A stretch of 64,000 nt of DNA, taken from Oryzias latipes. Lineage: Eukaryota > Chordata > Actinopteri > Beloniformes > Adrianichthyidae. Both the position numbers and the translations under genes were made by a program. Numbering within the stretch: the first letter of the stretch is position 1; every line of letters starts with the position of its first letter. Positions 1-12,117 of the stretch are shown here, piece after piece. Below the pieces are notes generated by a model that saw only the letters and a program-made list of their open reading frames with translations, ran no database searches and was not told where the DNA came from. The DNA lies in contig NC_019877.2 of assembly GCF_002234675.1 (NCBI RefSeq), forward strand, positions 1,563,541 through 1,627,540. Reading direction: 5' to 3'.

Positions 1-845
1 TCATTTAAATAAGCAAAAATAAAGTCCATGAGGAGAGTTGGCAACCCCTGCAGTTCCCCAGTGGAATTTCCCAATCTCCTCTGCTGATTACTATGGATGG
101 CTCACCTGGGATGGAAACTAAGAAAACAAACAATAGGGAATAAACTACTTTTTTCTCACTTAAAACAAATTAATCAAATGTGTGCACCCATTGTTAATTT
201 ATTTTAAGTAAACAAAGTAAAAATTATTTGCATCGTGCATTGTGTTCTGCATTCTGATTGGCTAAAAAGTCACTCCGCTTCTTCTCTACCTGTGCGTCAA
301 TAACGTTGCAGTTTAATATTTACACGTACGTAAAACAGCTAGCCAAATTTACAACACGTACGTGCAAATTCTCCTGCAATTTGAGTTTCTCTAAAACCCA
401 TAGAAATAAGAGAGACAACAACTGCCAATCACTATCACTTCAAAAGAAGAAAACACTGCAGAGCGGAGTCAGGATGCAGCGGTTCAGTCTGAAGAGCAGT
501 GAATACACCTGAGTCACTTTTTGTCCCACTGTACTTTGTACTTTTTCCATAATCATTTTAAAATTTCTCCCGTTTAATCCAATTCTTCGGGTCGCGGTGG
601 GCGGGGTTAATCTCCACAATTTGAAGCCTTCTGTTCACATTGATGATTTAAATTATTATTTGACAGTACAGTACAGAAGTTATACTTTTATTGGTGAAAC
701 AATTGCTTCAGCGTGTAAAATGGTTTGTTGTTTATTTTCAATGTATAATAGAGTATTTAATTATAATAATTGTGAAAAAAGTTATGGTTTCTACTCTACG
801 GATTTTGCCTATGACGGGTTCTTGTTGGAACGTTACCACCGCGAA
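1..845. other. Non-coding stretch, no gene recognised
   Basis: AT-rich DNA with only short open frames that show no domain, splice pattern or codon preference. Around 320-370 there are two nearby copies of ACACGTACGT about 35 bp apart, which look like part of an old dispersed repeat rather than a regulatory site. Nothing else could be supported here. Confidence 0.5.
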
Positions 846-1654
846 AAAAAAGGGTTTACTGTGTTCGTAAGGATATTGAAAGTTTCACACACACTTATGA
901 CGTGTCGTACACAAGCCTTACGCCACATTCAAGTTGTGAGTAAGGTGTGAGTCCAGGCTCCTTCCTGATCCCACTCAACTACATAAGTGTCCACACAAAC
1001 TCCACTCTGATTGTCTAATTTCCTCATTTCTAACTGTCAGGCTGCACCAAGGAGCGTGCATGGATCATGTGAACAGAACTAACGGGGTCCCTGTACAGTC
1101 TACTGGATTTGGGATCCATACCACACGCCTGGGTCTCACCTAACTCCGTCTGACTTACCCTTATGTGTGGTTTAAGTGTTCACTGTTGCCTGCAGCATGC
1201 ATGTAGAAACATTTACTAGAACATTTTGTCTCTACAGGCTCAGACAGCGCTCTACAACATTGATCTATGTGCGGGTCACCTGCGTGCCCCAGTCAGGTTT
1301 GACCATTTTTCGCCCACAGCGTGTTTCCACCCGTAAGGCCAGTTGGGGCTAAATCTTTAGAAAGAAGTTCTGCTGATTCTAAGAGTCTGTTGGGGTCTTT
1401 TTAGGATCCATTTTTGTGTGTTTCCTCTGGGTCACACCATCCACACTCAGGTCAGTTTACATGCAAGTAGAATGTAAAATGTTATGCAGATGACACTCAG
1501 TTTTACATACCTAAATTATGCTTACCAACACACAAATGCAGCACACTTATATACTTATATATGAGTATACAACACACAATGTAGGCAATAAGTCCTTCAG
1601 CGTCTTCAGTTAAACATTGACAAACACATTTTTTTGTATTCTTACACCTCTGTT

Positions 1655-2866
1655 GTGCTTGTGGAACATGTCGATCAATGGAGGGTGATGTTCAAACGAG
1701 TCTGCCACACCTTTGTTTGAATTTTCAAAGAGATTGCAGGTGGAATTTAGATTAAAATAATTCAATGAAAAGAAAATCTCCCAGACTAACTGAGGGCATC
1801 CACAAGATGAAAAAAATGATGTTTGAGAGATCCCATTGGCACGCACACAAAAATATTCACAGGTGAAAACCAGTTCACAGTGGAAAATGGAGCCTGCTCG
1901 GGCTTGTTGTTCTTAAAATATCTGTGTGGGCGTGTTGGCGAAATCCTTTAATGATGAAGACAGAGGCATCAGCAAACTCCCACTCCTGTTATGATTTGCT
2001 GCATTTGTTGGTTTTTATTCTAACTTTTGTCTCATCTTGGGTTTCTGTGCTGAGAAAAGTGACCGCCCACTCCCCGGTGGATCCTGTTGAGCAGTCACGG
2101 TGTCATGTCTTGTCGTTCTTATCATTTGTCCTGAGTTGTGCACTTGTGGTCTGTCTGTCATCTGTGTTGTCTCGTGTTGCACTTCCTGTTTTATTTTGAA
2201 ACACTAACACTCCTCTCATTTCAGGCCATGTTCCTTCCTGCTCTTGTCTGTTCCCCACAGGTGTGACTGTGTAATTTCCTCTGATTGGTTCCATCTGTGT
2301 TCCCTCCCTCATGTCTTAAATAGTCTGTCTCCCTTTGTCCTGTACCGGGTTGTTTGGTTATTTCCAGAGCTATTGTTTAAGCCTGTACAAGAAATTAAAA
2401 CCACTAAATCTCTGCATCTGAGTCCAGCCCTGTGATCATTCCTGACACACGGCTGCCAGCAAAGAAACCCAAGATGGGACAAAAGTTAGAATAAAAACAA
2501 ATAAATGCAGCAAATCATGACAGGAGTGGGAGTTTGTTGATGCCTCTTCATGCCACTATCAACACCTTTAGGGGATTTTGATTTTCCAACACGCCCACAC
2601 AGATATTTCAGGAACAACGAGCCCGATCAGGCTCCATTTTCCACTGTGGACCGGTTTTCCCTGTTAAATTGTTTGTGTGCGTGCTATCACATCTTGGAAT
2701 CTCACAAACATCTTTTTTCCTCTGGATGCCCTCAGTTATTCTGGGATGCCCTCTTTTTATTGAATTAATTTAATCTTAATTCCACCTGCAGTCTCTTTTA
2801 AAATTCAAACAATGGTGTGGCAGACTCGTTTGTACATCAACCTCCATTGACCGACACGTTCCACAA
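1655..2866. repeat. Large imperfect inverted repeat, about 400-bp arms
   Basis: The DNA at about 1655-2048 reads as the reverse complement of about 2470-2866. Matching landmarks include the AACTCCCACTCCTG string near 1975, the GTGGAAAATGGAGCCTG string near 1879 and the CAAACGAGTCTGCCACACC string near 1693. The spacer (about 2050-2470) is pyrimidine-rich and not recognised. Only the right arm has a counterpart in copy B (25085-25260), so the left arm and spacer are private to copy A, either as an inverted local duplication or a fold-back element. Confidence 0.75.
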
Positions 2867-2935
2867 CCACTAGCAGCCTGCCACCACTTTGCTGATTAGC
2901 CACAATGTATTTAAGAAACACTGGCGGCTTGTTAT

Positions 2936-5900
2936 GTCTATTTTCTTGTACCTATGTTCCTTAAAGTTATGTGTTGTGTTGGTTAATTCTTTGGACTCGC
3001 TTATGGTTATGGTATTTGGGTTCTCACCTGTATACCTGTACCTGACACCTCTACTATTAAACAAGGAGATCCAGTATTCCAATAAAATTCATTTTTTAAA
3101 GTTTGAATACAAATCAATTCAGATTTAAAGGAACTTCTTGGGACCTGGTGTCCACTTTCATGGACATCACATTTGGGTTCCATCACCACAACAGTTATTT
3201 CTGCTTTACTGGGACCCTGGGTTTATCTTATAGAGGGTTAGCTCAAATATTAGCTCTGGTCTTAAGAGGTTAAACAGCTTTTATTCCATTTGGGTTTCTG
3301 AAATTCTAATTTTGGCGATAAAAAAAGGAGCCTGAAGGTGTTTAGTTCTTGATACCCGCCTTGTTTTGGGCGACTTTTGTAAAAAAAAAAAAAAAATCTA
3401 ATAACAGAAGAAATTCTTGTTATTTTTGTCCGTTTAGATTGTTAATCCGTTTTACTGACAGGAATGTCACAGAAGGAAGGCAGAACTGAAATTAGGAAGG
3501 GCTTGGGATCGAGCATCTTATTTTGTGATTTCTGGCAACACCGGATCGCCCCTATTGTTGCATAGAGACTCTTTTGAGGGGCAGGTGGACTCACAGGATC
3601 TCCAGACATGGAGGTCTGCTGGTTCTCTTGGCAGAACATCACAAGCGCCTGCAGCAGGAAGCCGACGTCCGGAAAACCGGAATGCTCAGTGCCTTTGCAG
3701 GAAAACAGCGGAACCAAAAATCAGGCCAAAGAAAGTTTTTATTGTTTCAATTCAATGTTGAAATTTGAATTTCAAATTTTTATCAAGAAATCAAAAGCAC
3801 GTAATAAACTAAAACATTAAAGTTAACTTTACAGATGTTTAGAGATAATCTTCCAAATTTTACTTATCAAGGATTTTTTAAATTCCTATTTGTTGGGAAC
3901 ATTTGTTAGTACTTTCGATGGATAAAAGTTGAATGATAATAATAATCTGAACCAAAACTGAAAGAAATAACTTAAATTAATGAATGTGACCTTAGAAAAT
4001 ATGTCTAAATACTTTCACTTTCTGCTGGTTTTGTGCAAAAGCAGGTATAAAAAGATAATTGTGAGTAGAATTTCACTCATCTGCTATGTTAAACTTTACG
4101 TTTTTATCAAGAAAATGAAAAATGTTTTCATGACAGATTGTGATTTTTATTAATAAAATCACAACTTGATCATCCTTATTCTATTAATTTGCTTCTTCCT
4201 GCTCCTCTACAAGCAATAAATCTAGCTCTACTTGACTTTAGTTAATAATCGCTATATTAATGAATCAAATGGGACTGAACAGGGTCTTTGTTTTTGTTTG
4301 CTTGTTTTAATCAATTAATGTCATTATTTCTTTGATTTTGTGTTGTATTGACTAAAGTTAATGCTTGAAAATAAATCAAAATCAATCATTTGTTCTGGAA
4401 CAAGCTGCAGTTTATTGATCAAATGGAATCAGTGAGAAAACATAACATACAAAGTTACATTGAAATATTTAATACAATATTTTATGTCTAACCTTGTTAG
4501 TTTATTCAAAGTTCAACGACTCTTGTTTTTAGTTTAAACCCTAGAATAAAACGTTTCCAGCAAATTTTCCTTTATAATCAAAATTTCCTCACATTTATAA
4601 TAATTTTATTGATTTTTTTCATTCTATTGGTTATTGGTGCAGGATTGTGACCTTTTAGAATTACCAGTTTAGTATTATTTCCTCTATCTTTACTTTTTTC
4701 CATCGTCCACTTGTCGTTTGAAACTGTTTAGTCAGCAGCTGTCAGGACCTGCATAAAATGTGTTCAGCCGGTTCCACTGAAGTCTCAACAGTCAAAAAAG
4801 AAAGTTTTTTCTGTCTTCATTTCAATTGTTTCTAGATGAGTAAAGAACAAACCAGTTAGACATAAAAATATGTACAATTAGTGATTTAAATTCTGCAGAA
4901 ATGGTTTATGTAAAAGTCCTTTTTCAATCTGTATTCTTGAATCTGTATTTCTCAAAAGACGATATGAAAAAATATAAACTGCTGCAGCTGCTGAATGTTG
5001 GATATTTTAAAAAATCAGCTGTATTCTTTAAAATATATTTATTATGACTATAAAAGTGGAATCTACCACTTCTTTTGTGCGTGTTTTCACGTTTTTCTAC
5101 ATATTTGAGTGTTTTTAAATTCATTTGGTGTGATTAGTTGGTTTATGTCAATCATTAACTGTTGTGTAATAATATACACACAAAAAGAAAAAACACACAT
5201 ATATCAAACACTTTCAGATATAAAGTCGTAAGTTGAATAGAAAATAAAGAAAAATGAACAAAGATGATAGAAGATGATGCCATTTTTTCACAGTGTAAAT
5301 ACTCGTAAGCATAAATAGATGTTTTTAGTAGAGTTGCATACTTTACAAATGATTATCAAATAAGTCAAACAGAAATTGTTGCATGAAAGGGAATGGAAAT
5401 AAGCAAATGTGTGTAATCCCATAATTATATCATTAATATATTGTATTAATTAGTGGTAAATGAATTACTATTTTGTGACCACAAGGCATTTTGTAAATTT
5501 CTTAGTACAAGTGACAATGACAAAAAAATACAAGAACGGAACTTTTTATTGATTGCTTATTTAATTTTTATCAATTTGACTGATGAGTCTTTTAGTCATT
5601 AGATATTAATAAACATTAAAATAAGACACACGACATGTGAGTTCTTAAAAGGACAGAAAAATCTCAGATGACCTCAAAATTGTACTTTTATTTTGTAAGG
5701 ATGAGAAATCAGTGGAAAATGTGTCATCTGACCCTGCATGACATAAAAGTAATGTTTTTCAGACTGCTGTGTTGACATGCACAATTGAAATCAGGAAATG
5801 TTTTGAACCCCTTTTGGTCCTAAAATGTTCATCAATCGAGAATAAAAATGGTTTTTTTCTGTCCTTTGAAATATTTATGAAGAATTGAATTCTGCTCTCA

Positions 5901-6590
5901 TATTGATCCAGCTTCACTCAATTAAAAATGAAAGTTTGATCTTTGCGTGCATAAAGAAAGTAAATTCTGTGATCAGTTGGATCAAAGGATTAAATCAGCT
6001 GGTTTGTGATCACGTTTCCACACCTTCCAGTGCAGCTTCTGGCGCCTAAAAGCCGCTGTCGCCTCAACAAAAAGGTTCTATGCTCTGGAAAAAAAACAAC
6101 TTTCCATCTGGCAGCAGCCCCCACATTTAAACTGAAACATTTAGCTGCCTGAGGTTGTTTACTGACAAAGAACTATGTCCTATCAAATCAGGATCTTGAG
6201 ATAACAATGCATAAAGCCTGTGAGTGGATGAACAGGTTTTGATTATTGTGCAAGGATGTGATAGTAAGCAGCAGAACAAAACAAAGTCATTTGCTCTAAA
6301 AGGATCTCTTTCTTTGGTCAGGGCGGCCCAACCCTGGCCCTGAACATCAACACCTTGCCCTTTTTCCAGCTCCCCGGCACTCCTGGCTGCTGAATCCAGA
6401 GTGTTCAGTCGACCAGAGCGAGGAGCGGGATGAGTCGGCTAACTGAATCAGAGCAGAAAGGTCTGCCTTAGGCCATGTTTCCATTCACAACATCTATGTC
6501 AAAGGGAACCTCGGGATTCCCAAGAGTCATTTTCTCACACATTTATTTCTCCACATAAACGACTTTATTTTGTTCACATTATTTGTCTTT
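2936..6590. other. Non-coding stretch private to copy A
   Basis: Strongly AT-rich, with homopolymer runs and no ORF over 100 codons. Copy B goes directly from the equivalent of 2930 to the equivalent of 6595, so these 3.6 kb were either gained in A or lost from B. Apart from the possible coding remnant at 3442-3770, nothing could be supported. Confidence 0.5.
3442..3770 (-). other. Possible exon remnant of unknown protein
   Basis: A more GC-rich island in AT-rich DNA that is open on both strands. The minus-strand frame (91 codons) contains KSLYATIGAI, which fits the ITIM pattern S-x-Y-x-x-I, followed by CC. A GTGAGT splice-donor-like site lies at about 3590 on that strand. The plus-strand frame gives a helical-looking LLAEHHKRLQQEADVRKTG. 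I do not recognise either, and neither has supporting neighbour exons. It may be decayed receptor or transposon sequence; no function is claimed. Confidence 0.2.
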
Positions 6591-7455
6591 TTTAGTTAAA
6601 TTTAGTATTGAAGCAAAAATCTCTCCAGACCAAAGTCAACATGCTAAATGTTTGGTGGAATCTGCACGTGAATCACATTTCTACGGAAATGAGACATTAG
6701 AGGGACCATTGACTGTATGTTAGAACTGGACTGAGTGACTCCTCCCCCCTGGGATTCCAAACAGGAAGTGCCTGCCGGCTCCAACATGGCAGCTTCTGTA
6801 CCGCAAAAAGCTTAATCGACTTAATAGACAAGAATTAATTTACCAACTGTACTGCACACATCAGCCATTTGACACAGGTTCAAGGAGGTTCTTGTAGCAT
6901 GTGGTGTTCACACTGGACTGTTGCTACCTGATACCAGCATGTACCTACAGAAGGAGGAGGCTTGACACCAAATGTCAAAGTGGAGCAAATCTGGTGAATC
7001 TTGCTCCAGGTCTTTTCTTTCGCAGCTCTGTTCCGATAAAATTGATAAAATATTAATGCCGTCCAGATGGATTTAAATGAAAATATTTTCAGTCTGTTTG
7101 TTCAAAGTTAACATTGTTTCCTTACAAATAGCTGATTCAAACACACAAACAGCTGATTCAGCTAATGTCAGAAACAGATTATTCACAGCTCTCAGGACCA
7201 ACTGAGGTCATGCAGATGAGAAAAAAACACGCTAACAAAACCAAACCTCAGACACTTTTATTTCCTCTTCTCATCTCTTCTTCTCAGTTTCTGAGGATGA
7301 TGTCATGTCTACAGATGATTCTGCTTCTCAGGTTTCAGCTCCTCAATAGATATCAGAACCAGAATATTTGCAGGTCAAGTATGGAAAACATCAAACATTT
7401 TCTATTCTTCAGACATTCATCAAGCTCACAGAAAGTGAGGAAGTTACCTGGAAAC

Positions 7456-7504
7456 ATATAAAAAGGCACAAGTTTTTGTAAAACAAGTCTGATGGAGGTA
7501 AGAC
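7456..7504 (+). promoter_or_regulatory. TATA-like box with short start exon, copy A
   Basis: ATATAAAAAGG lies about 33 bp before an ATGGAG that is followed directly by GTAAGA, a good splice-donor match. The arrangement TATA, about 30 bp, ATG-GAG, donor is conserved in copy B at 27543-27592 with only a few substitutions. That would fit a promoter and a tiny first coding exon, but no downstream exon was identified in either copy, so it may be chance. Confidence 0.25.
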
Positions 7505-7510
7505 GACCAG

Positions 7511-8221
7511 TTTGGCTGGTCACCCAAGAAGTGGAGGTCCATAAGGAGTGTTATAAACATGGCCTGACCAGGCTCGCCCACAGTTGGAATTTTTGGCGAG
7601 GCCCAGCGCTCAAGGGCAAGGACCAGAACCGACACCACAGGGACACAGACACATAGGTGTGTATGTTGGAGTGTGCATCGTTGTGGAGTAAAGGGTGTGG
7701 GCACTAAAGGGTGCAGTTAAAATTGGCGGGTAGGGCACTGAGAGGACATCTACTGCTTGCTGGCAGTGATGTCCAAGCACCCACCCCCCCGACCAAGGGT
7801 CCAAAGTGCAATTCACCCTTGTGTCATCTTAGATGACCCCACCCTAACATTTACGTGTTCTCCCTACCATGACAAAGGTGGATAAAGGTGGAAAGATTTC
7901 ATGTAATCCATGGACACCAGTGAAGATCACAAATCATTGAAGAAAAAAGGTTAAGAGCACTGTCTAGTGGGTCTAGATGACCCAACTCCCAATATTAAAG
8001 TACCTAGGATAGCACAAGGGTTAAAATCGAGAGGGGAGAGGCCGTTTCCATACGGCAACCATGGAAAGGAGACCATTGCCAAGTGGCTCCTCCTCCCAGG
8101 TACCGCCCCACCATCACCCTGATAAATGATTATATGAGGAAGAGGGTAAGTCAGGGACAGCTGGTAGACTGGCCCCCGGTTGGTGAAACAACCTTCTCCC
8201 AGCACTGGGCCCAGATCTCCA
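7511..8221. repeat. Dispersed repeat with TIR-like ends (about 7813-8026)
   Basis: Copy A's match to B ends at 7510 and this repeat begins. The part from about 7813 (CACCCTTGTGTCATCTTAG) to 8026 (CCTAGGATAGCACAAGGGTT) has roughly complementary ends, as expected of a short non-autonomous DNA transposon. The text is reminiscent of repeats abundant in medaka, an impression from memory. No credible coding sequence. Confidence 0.4.
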
Positions 8222-8837
8222 AGATGTTTCTATATCCCAAAATCACAACAACAGTCGTCTCAATGGGCTTCATACAGGTATTTGTAAAGGAAACATAAAA
8301 TCATGAGCATGATTAATACGTAGAATTTTATACGATAATTCTAATCTGAGCTAACTAAACAGACTAAACTAAACTAAACTAAACTAAAAAGATGAGCCAG
8401 GGGTGAAGACAACAGCAGAATGCGGGTGCACGGACGAGCCAACTCGAATCTAGAATCACCCCGCTCCACCTGTTAACAGTAAGTTAAATATTATCTGATT
8501 ACTTGTCTGGCAATAATCCTGTCCAAAGAGGAATGTTTTCAGTCTAACTTTGAATGTAGAAACTCTGTTGGCCTCTCTTACATGAGCTGGGAGTTTATTC
8601 CATAAGACTGGGGCTTGGTGGCTATAAGCTCTACCTCCAACCGTACTTTTACTAATTCTAGGAACCACAAGCAGTCCTGCGTTTTGCGAGTGGAGTGTTC
8701 TGTTTGGTTGGTAAGGCACTATGAGGTCTTTGATATAGGATGGGGCCATTCCATGTAAGGCCTTATAGGTTAACAGGAGGATCTTGAACTTGATTCTAGA
8801 ATCAACTGGGAGCCAATGAAGTGAGTTCCACTGCACC
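8222..8837 (-). mobile_element. 5'-truncated L2-type LINE, 3' end
   Basis: The minus-strand frame 8836-8456 encodes the C-terminus of an L2-like ORF2, including LHWLPVDSRIKFKILLLTYK and APVLWNKLPAHVREA. It is nearly the same as the C-terminus of the longer L2 at 19990-20325. The following 3' untranslated part down to about 8222 also matches that element (CCCAAAATCACAACAACAG), interrupted by a short TAAAC tandem at about 8357-8387. It abuts an L1-type fragment at 8838, consistent with a truncated insertion into or next to it. Confidence 0.85.
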
Positions 8838-9290
8838 AGTTATGATAGTTTGGGGGAGAAATAAATACCTAGATATTTGATATTGTCTGATTTGACTGGT
8901 ATTGAGAGTCTTTGCTCTGCATTACTGTTCAGTGATAATAAAACTGATTTATTCAAATTAATTGAGTAGTCTGAGATGGAGGAGAAATCATTGATAATTA
9001 TTGATATTTCATTTACAGAATTTAATTTACTTAAAAACAGTAATATGTCATCTGCATAGAGACTAATTTTATGATGACTGTGTTTGGTTTTAATTCTTTA
9101 AACGCTCTCATTCTGTCTTATTGCTGTGGCTAGAGGCTCAATAAATATATCAAAAAGAGAGGGAGAGAGTGGGCAACCCTGTCTGGTTCCTCTTGCAAGG
9201 AAAAACCTGTCAGAAGTCTGTTTGTTAGTTCTGACTGATGCATTTGGGTTGTGATATAATATTTTAATCCAATAAATGAATGATTCTCCA
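8838..9290 (-). mobile_element. L1-type reverse transcriptase fragment (downstream half)
   Basis: Minus-strand reading gives ILYHNPNASVRTN then GTRQGCPLSPSLFDI and IEPLATAIRQ, the L1/Tx1-type RT core around the GTRQGCPLSP motif. After a one-base frame slip near 9095 comes SLYADDILLFL with the YADD catalytic aspartates. The upstream half of the same RT lies at 15425-15835. The two halves are separated by the gypsy insertion, so this is one L1 copy split in two. It is dead: frameshifted and missing its 3' end. Confidence 0.8.
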
Positions 9291-11197
9291 AACCCAACCC
9301 CAAACCCAGCTCGTGATGAACTGCCAGAGATTCCCCTGCTGCTGCGAGAGTGGAACAGGCTAGAGCTGGTGGATGGGGTTCTGTATCGGAGGAGACAGGA
9401 TGGTGATAAAGTTCTTCTGCAGCTAATTCTGTCACCTGACCTGCGTCCCAATGTCTTAAAGAACTTACACCACGACATGGGGCACATGGGCATTGAGAGG
9501 ACGCTGGATCTGATCCGCCAGCGATTCTTCTGGCCGAAGGTGGCAGTTGACATGGAGAATACTATCAAAAGATGTGGCAGATGTGTGAGAAGGAAGACAC
9601 TGGTGGAGAAGGCTACTCCGCTCGTCAACATAAGGACAAGTCGTCCACTTGAACTCCTGTGTATGGATTTTCTCACACTTGAACCGGACAGTAGCAACAC
9701 AAAGGACATTTTGGTTCTTACAGACCATTTTACAAAATTTGCAGTTGCCATTCCTACTGCCAACCAGAAAGCCGGGACTGTTGCCAAGTGCCTCTGGAAT
9801 GAGTTCATGGTGCATTATGGTATTCCGGAGCGCATCCACTCAGACCAGGGCCCAGACTTCGAGTCCAAACTCATCAAAGAGCTGTGTGAGGTTGCCGGCA
9901 TCAAGAAAAGCAGGACTACCCCGTACCATCCACGCAGAAATCCAGTCGCACACTGCTGGGGGTGCTCGGAACCCTGGAGAGCAAACATAAGTCACAGTGG
10001 AAACAACATGTTAAGCCCTTGGTTCATGCATACAACTGCACGAAAAACGAGGTCACAGGGTTTACGCCATATGAACTGTTTTTTGGTTGTTGCCCTCGTC
10101 TCACTGTTGACCTAGCCTTTGGTCTACCAGTCCGGGAACCAAGATCCATCTCTCATTCTGACTATGTTAAGAATTTTCGTTCACGTCTTGAAGAGAGCTA
10201 CAAACTTGCCTCCACACACGCCCTCAAGTCTGCAGCAAAGAACAAAGTCCGCTTTGACAAAAGGATAATTCCATCAAGCCTGGACATTGGAGATCGTGTC
10301 CTTGTTCGCAATGTCTGCCTGCGGGGAAAGCACAAGCTACAGGACAAGTGGCAGCAAGGTGTCTACAAGGTCATCAAGCGTGCTGATGAGTTGCCTGTTT
10401 ACACCGTGCAACCTGAAAACCATGATAGACCAAGCCGCACCTTGCATCGGGACCTCTTGCTTCACTGTGGGTTCCTGCCAGCCTGTCCCGACGACGTTCC
10501 TGCTGCAGCACCTGTCCAGCGGCTGAGAACTCGGAATCTGACTCGTGAGTACTCTGACTCAGTTAATGTACTGGAGGAGGAGGATGCTTGCTTATTGCCA
10601 GAAAGTCCCATCTGGTTACCAGCCAAGTTCACAGTTGAAGGAGGAGACCTTGAACCACAGCCTTTGATCATCGCCACTGAGGACCCTGTCACGCTATCGG
10701 CTCCTACTGACACTGTGCTTACAGATCCCGGTCCACTGTTTCACATTCCAAACCCAGAAGAACACGTACTGGATGAGCCTGTTTCCATTCCGTCTATGTC
10801 TGGGGCAGAGGGAGTTTCTGCGGATGTGCCTGGGGAAGAGGACATACCTGTTGGTGATCCACCTGAGGAAGTGCTGTCCAAGGTACCAAAGGGTGCAGAT
10901 CCCCTGACTGTCCAGTCTGAGCCATTCCTGAGTCCTGTTGATTTGCCTAAAGATCCTAGTGTCTCCGTTGAGGCAGAGACTGATCTGGCGCCCCGTCGTT
11001 CCGCTCGTCAACGTCAGCCACCAAGCCATCTAGCGTACACTGCTTTGGGCAATCCACTTGTTTCGGTGGTGCAAAATTTGTTTCACAGCCTGTCAAGCGT
11101 GTACACAGAGGCTCTCAGTCATGTTGCAGCCTCAGCAGGGCCAAATCCTGAGATCCCATGCAATGGGACGTGCATGAACTACGGGGGGAGGGTGTAA
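9276..11197 (+). pseudogene. Ty3/gypsy integrase and Pol C-terminus, broken
   Basis: Two overlapping plus-strand frames (9276-10115 and 9962-11197) make one gypsy-type Pol C-terminal region. The order is an HHCC zinc-binding domain (HHDMGH ... CGRCVRRK, about 9466-9596), then the integrase core with first Asp in MDFLTLEPD, second Asp in IHSDQGPDF, and a PYHP motif. The reading frame then shifts near 9945, where a short deletion removes the stretch normally holding the catalytic Glu. The second frame carries the rest of the core, a chromodomain-like basic C-terminal region (DIGDRVLVRN, KLQDKWQQGVYKV) and a long acidic tail ending at the LTR. Gag, protease and RT are absent, so the copy is 5'-truncated. 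Confidence 0.88.
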
Positions 11198-12117
11198 CCC
11201 GGGTGATTATCTTCCTCTGTCCTCTTGTCCGGCTGCTTAGCGGTATCCGTCTTATCGCGAGACTTGCGCGGTTCCAGTAAATCCCACGTGACCAACGTGT
11301 CTCTTTAAAAATGGCGCAGTACAGACTGCCTTGGGAAGCTAGTTGGAGCTACTGCTACAGGTACGCTATTCATGCCATTCCTAACTGTATTTCGACTTTC
11401 TATTATCAAGACTGATATGGCTTCAACTTCTAGGGACGTCTATCTGTGTGTCCAGATATCGTGTTACCGGGATTTGTTCAATCTAAGAGGGACCTGGTAA
11501 GTTCAGGCCTTGTTTACATTCTTCGGAGCTAGCATGCTAGCCCTAGCATCTGAGCTAACAGACCTAAACTCAGGTTGTTTTCTATTTATTTATGCCAAGA
11601 TTTATTTTGTAAACTCTGCATTTTGTATCGAAGTGTTTAAACATTATCCTGATGACAAATGGATTGCATTTAATGTTATGGTGCAGTATTTATTTGATCA
11701 TTTTCGAACTTAAGAGTACTCTGCTGAATTGTCTATTTAAATTGTACATGTACTTGAATTATTGAAACCGGACAATTGAATGTTTGAATTTATTCATGTG
11801 AACTTGAAAAATGTTTATGTTGGTCCTGTCCCATACAGGCCAGGTTCCATTTCCATCTCCATTTATATGTGAGTCCATTCTTTTGATGGTGAGCTGCCTT
11901 GAATCGCCTAGAACCTGTGTGGTAAGAGGCCCAGTAGCCCTGTCCTCTCCCCACGTAACACCTCACCTTGCCTTCACCAAAGGCACAGTGAATCTGTTCT
12001 GATTCTTTTTTTTTTTTTTTGGACAATAAAACCTGGACTAAATTCTGGAATTACAGCGATTAGCTGTCTTGGAACTCATGAACTGTTTATTTTTAAACCA
12101 TTGTGAACATCTTGTGT

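Larger units (their letters stand above)
846..7510 (+). repeat. Segmental duplication, copy A
   Basis: Four blocks recur in the same order and orientation in copy B: about 860-1545 (matches 19140-19219 plus 24228-24860), 2575-2935 (25080-25350), 6595-6835 (25375-25625) and 6835-7510 (26347-27598, itself split by an insertion in B). The last block is almost identical, for example the shared run from 6842 to 7010. Copy A carries extra DNA that B lacks at about 1560-2570 (an inverted copy of the second block plus a spacer) and about 2935-6590. The match ends sharply at the GTAAGACGACCA string at 7499-7510. No intact gene is seen in it, and collinearity argues against chance hits between dispersed repeats. 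Confidence 0.75.

Noticed and set aside
9098-9808. 236-codon minus-strand ORF overlapping the gypsy integrase
   Set aside because: Only its last part (below about 9290) is real, as L1 RT. The rest is the antisense shadow of the integrase frame.
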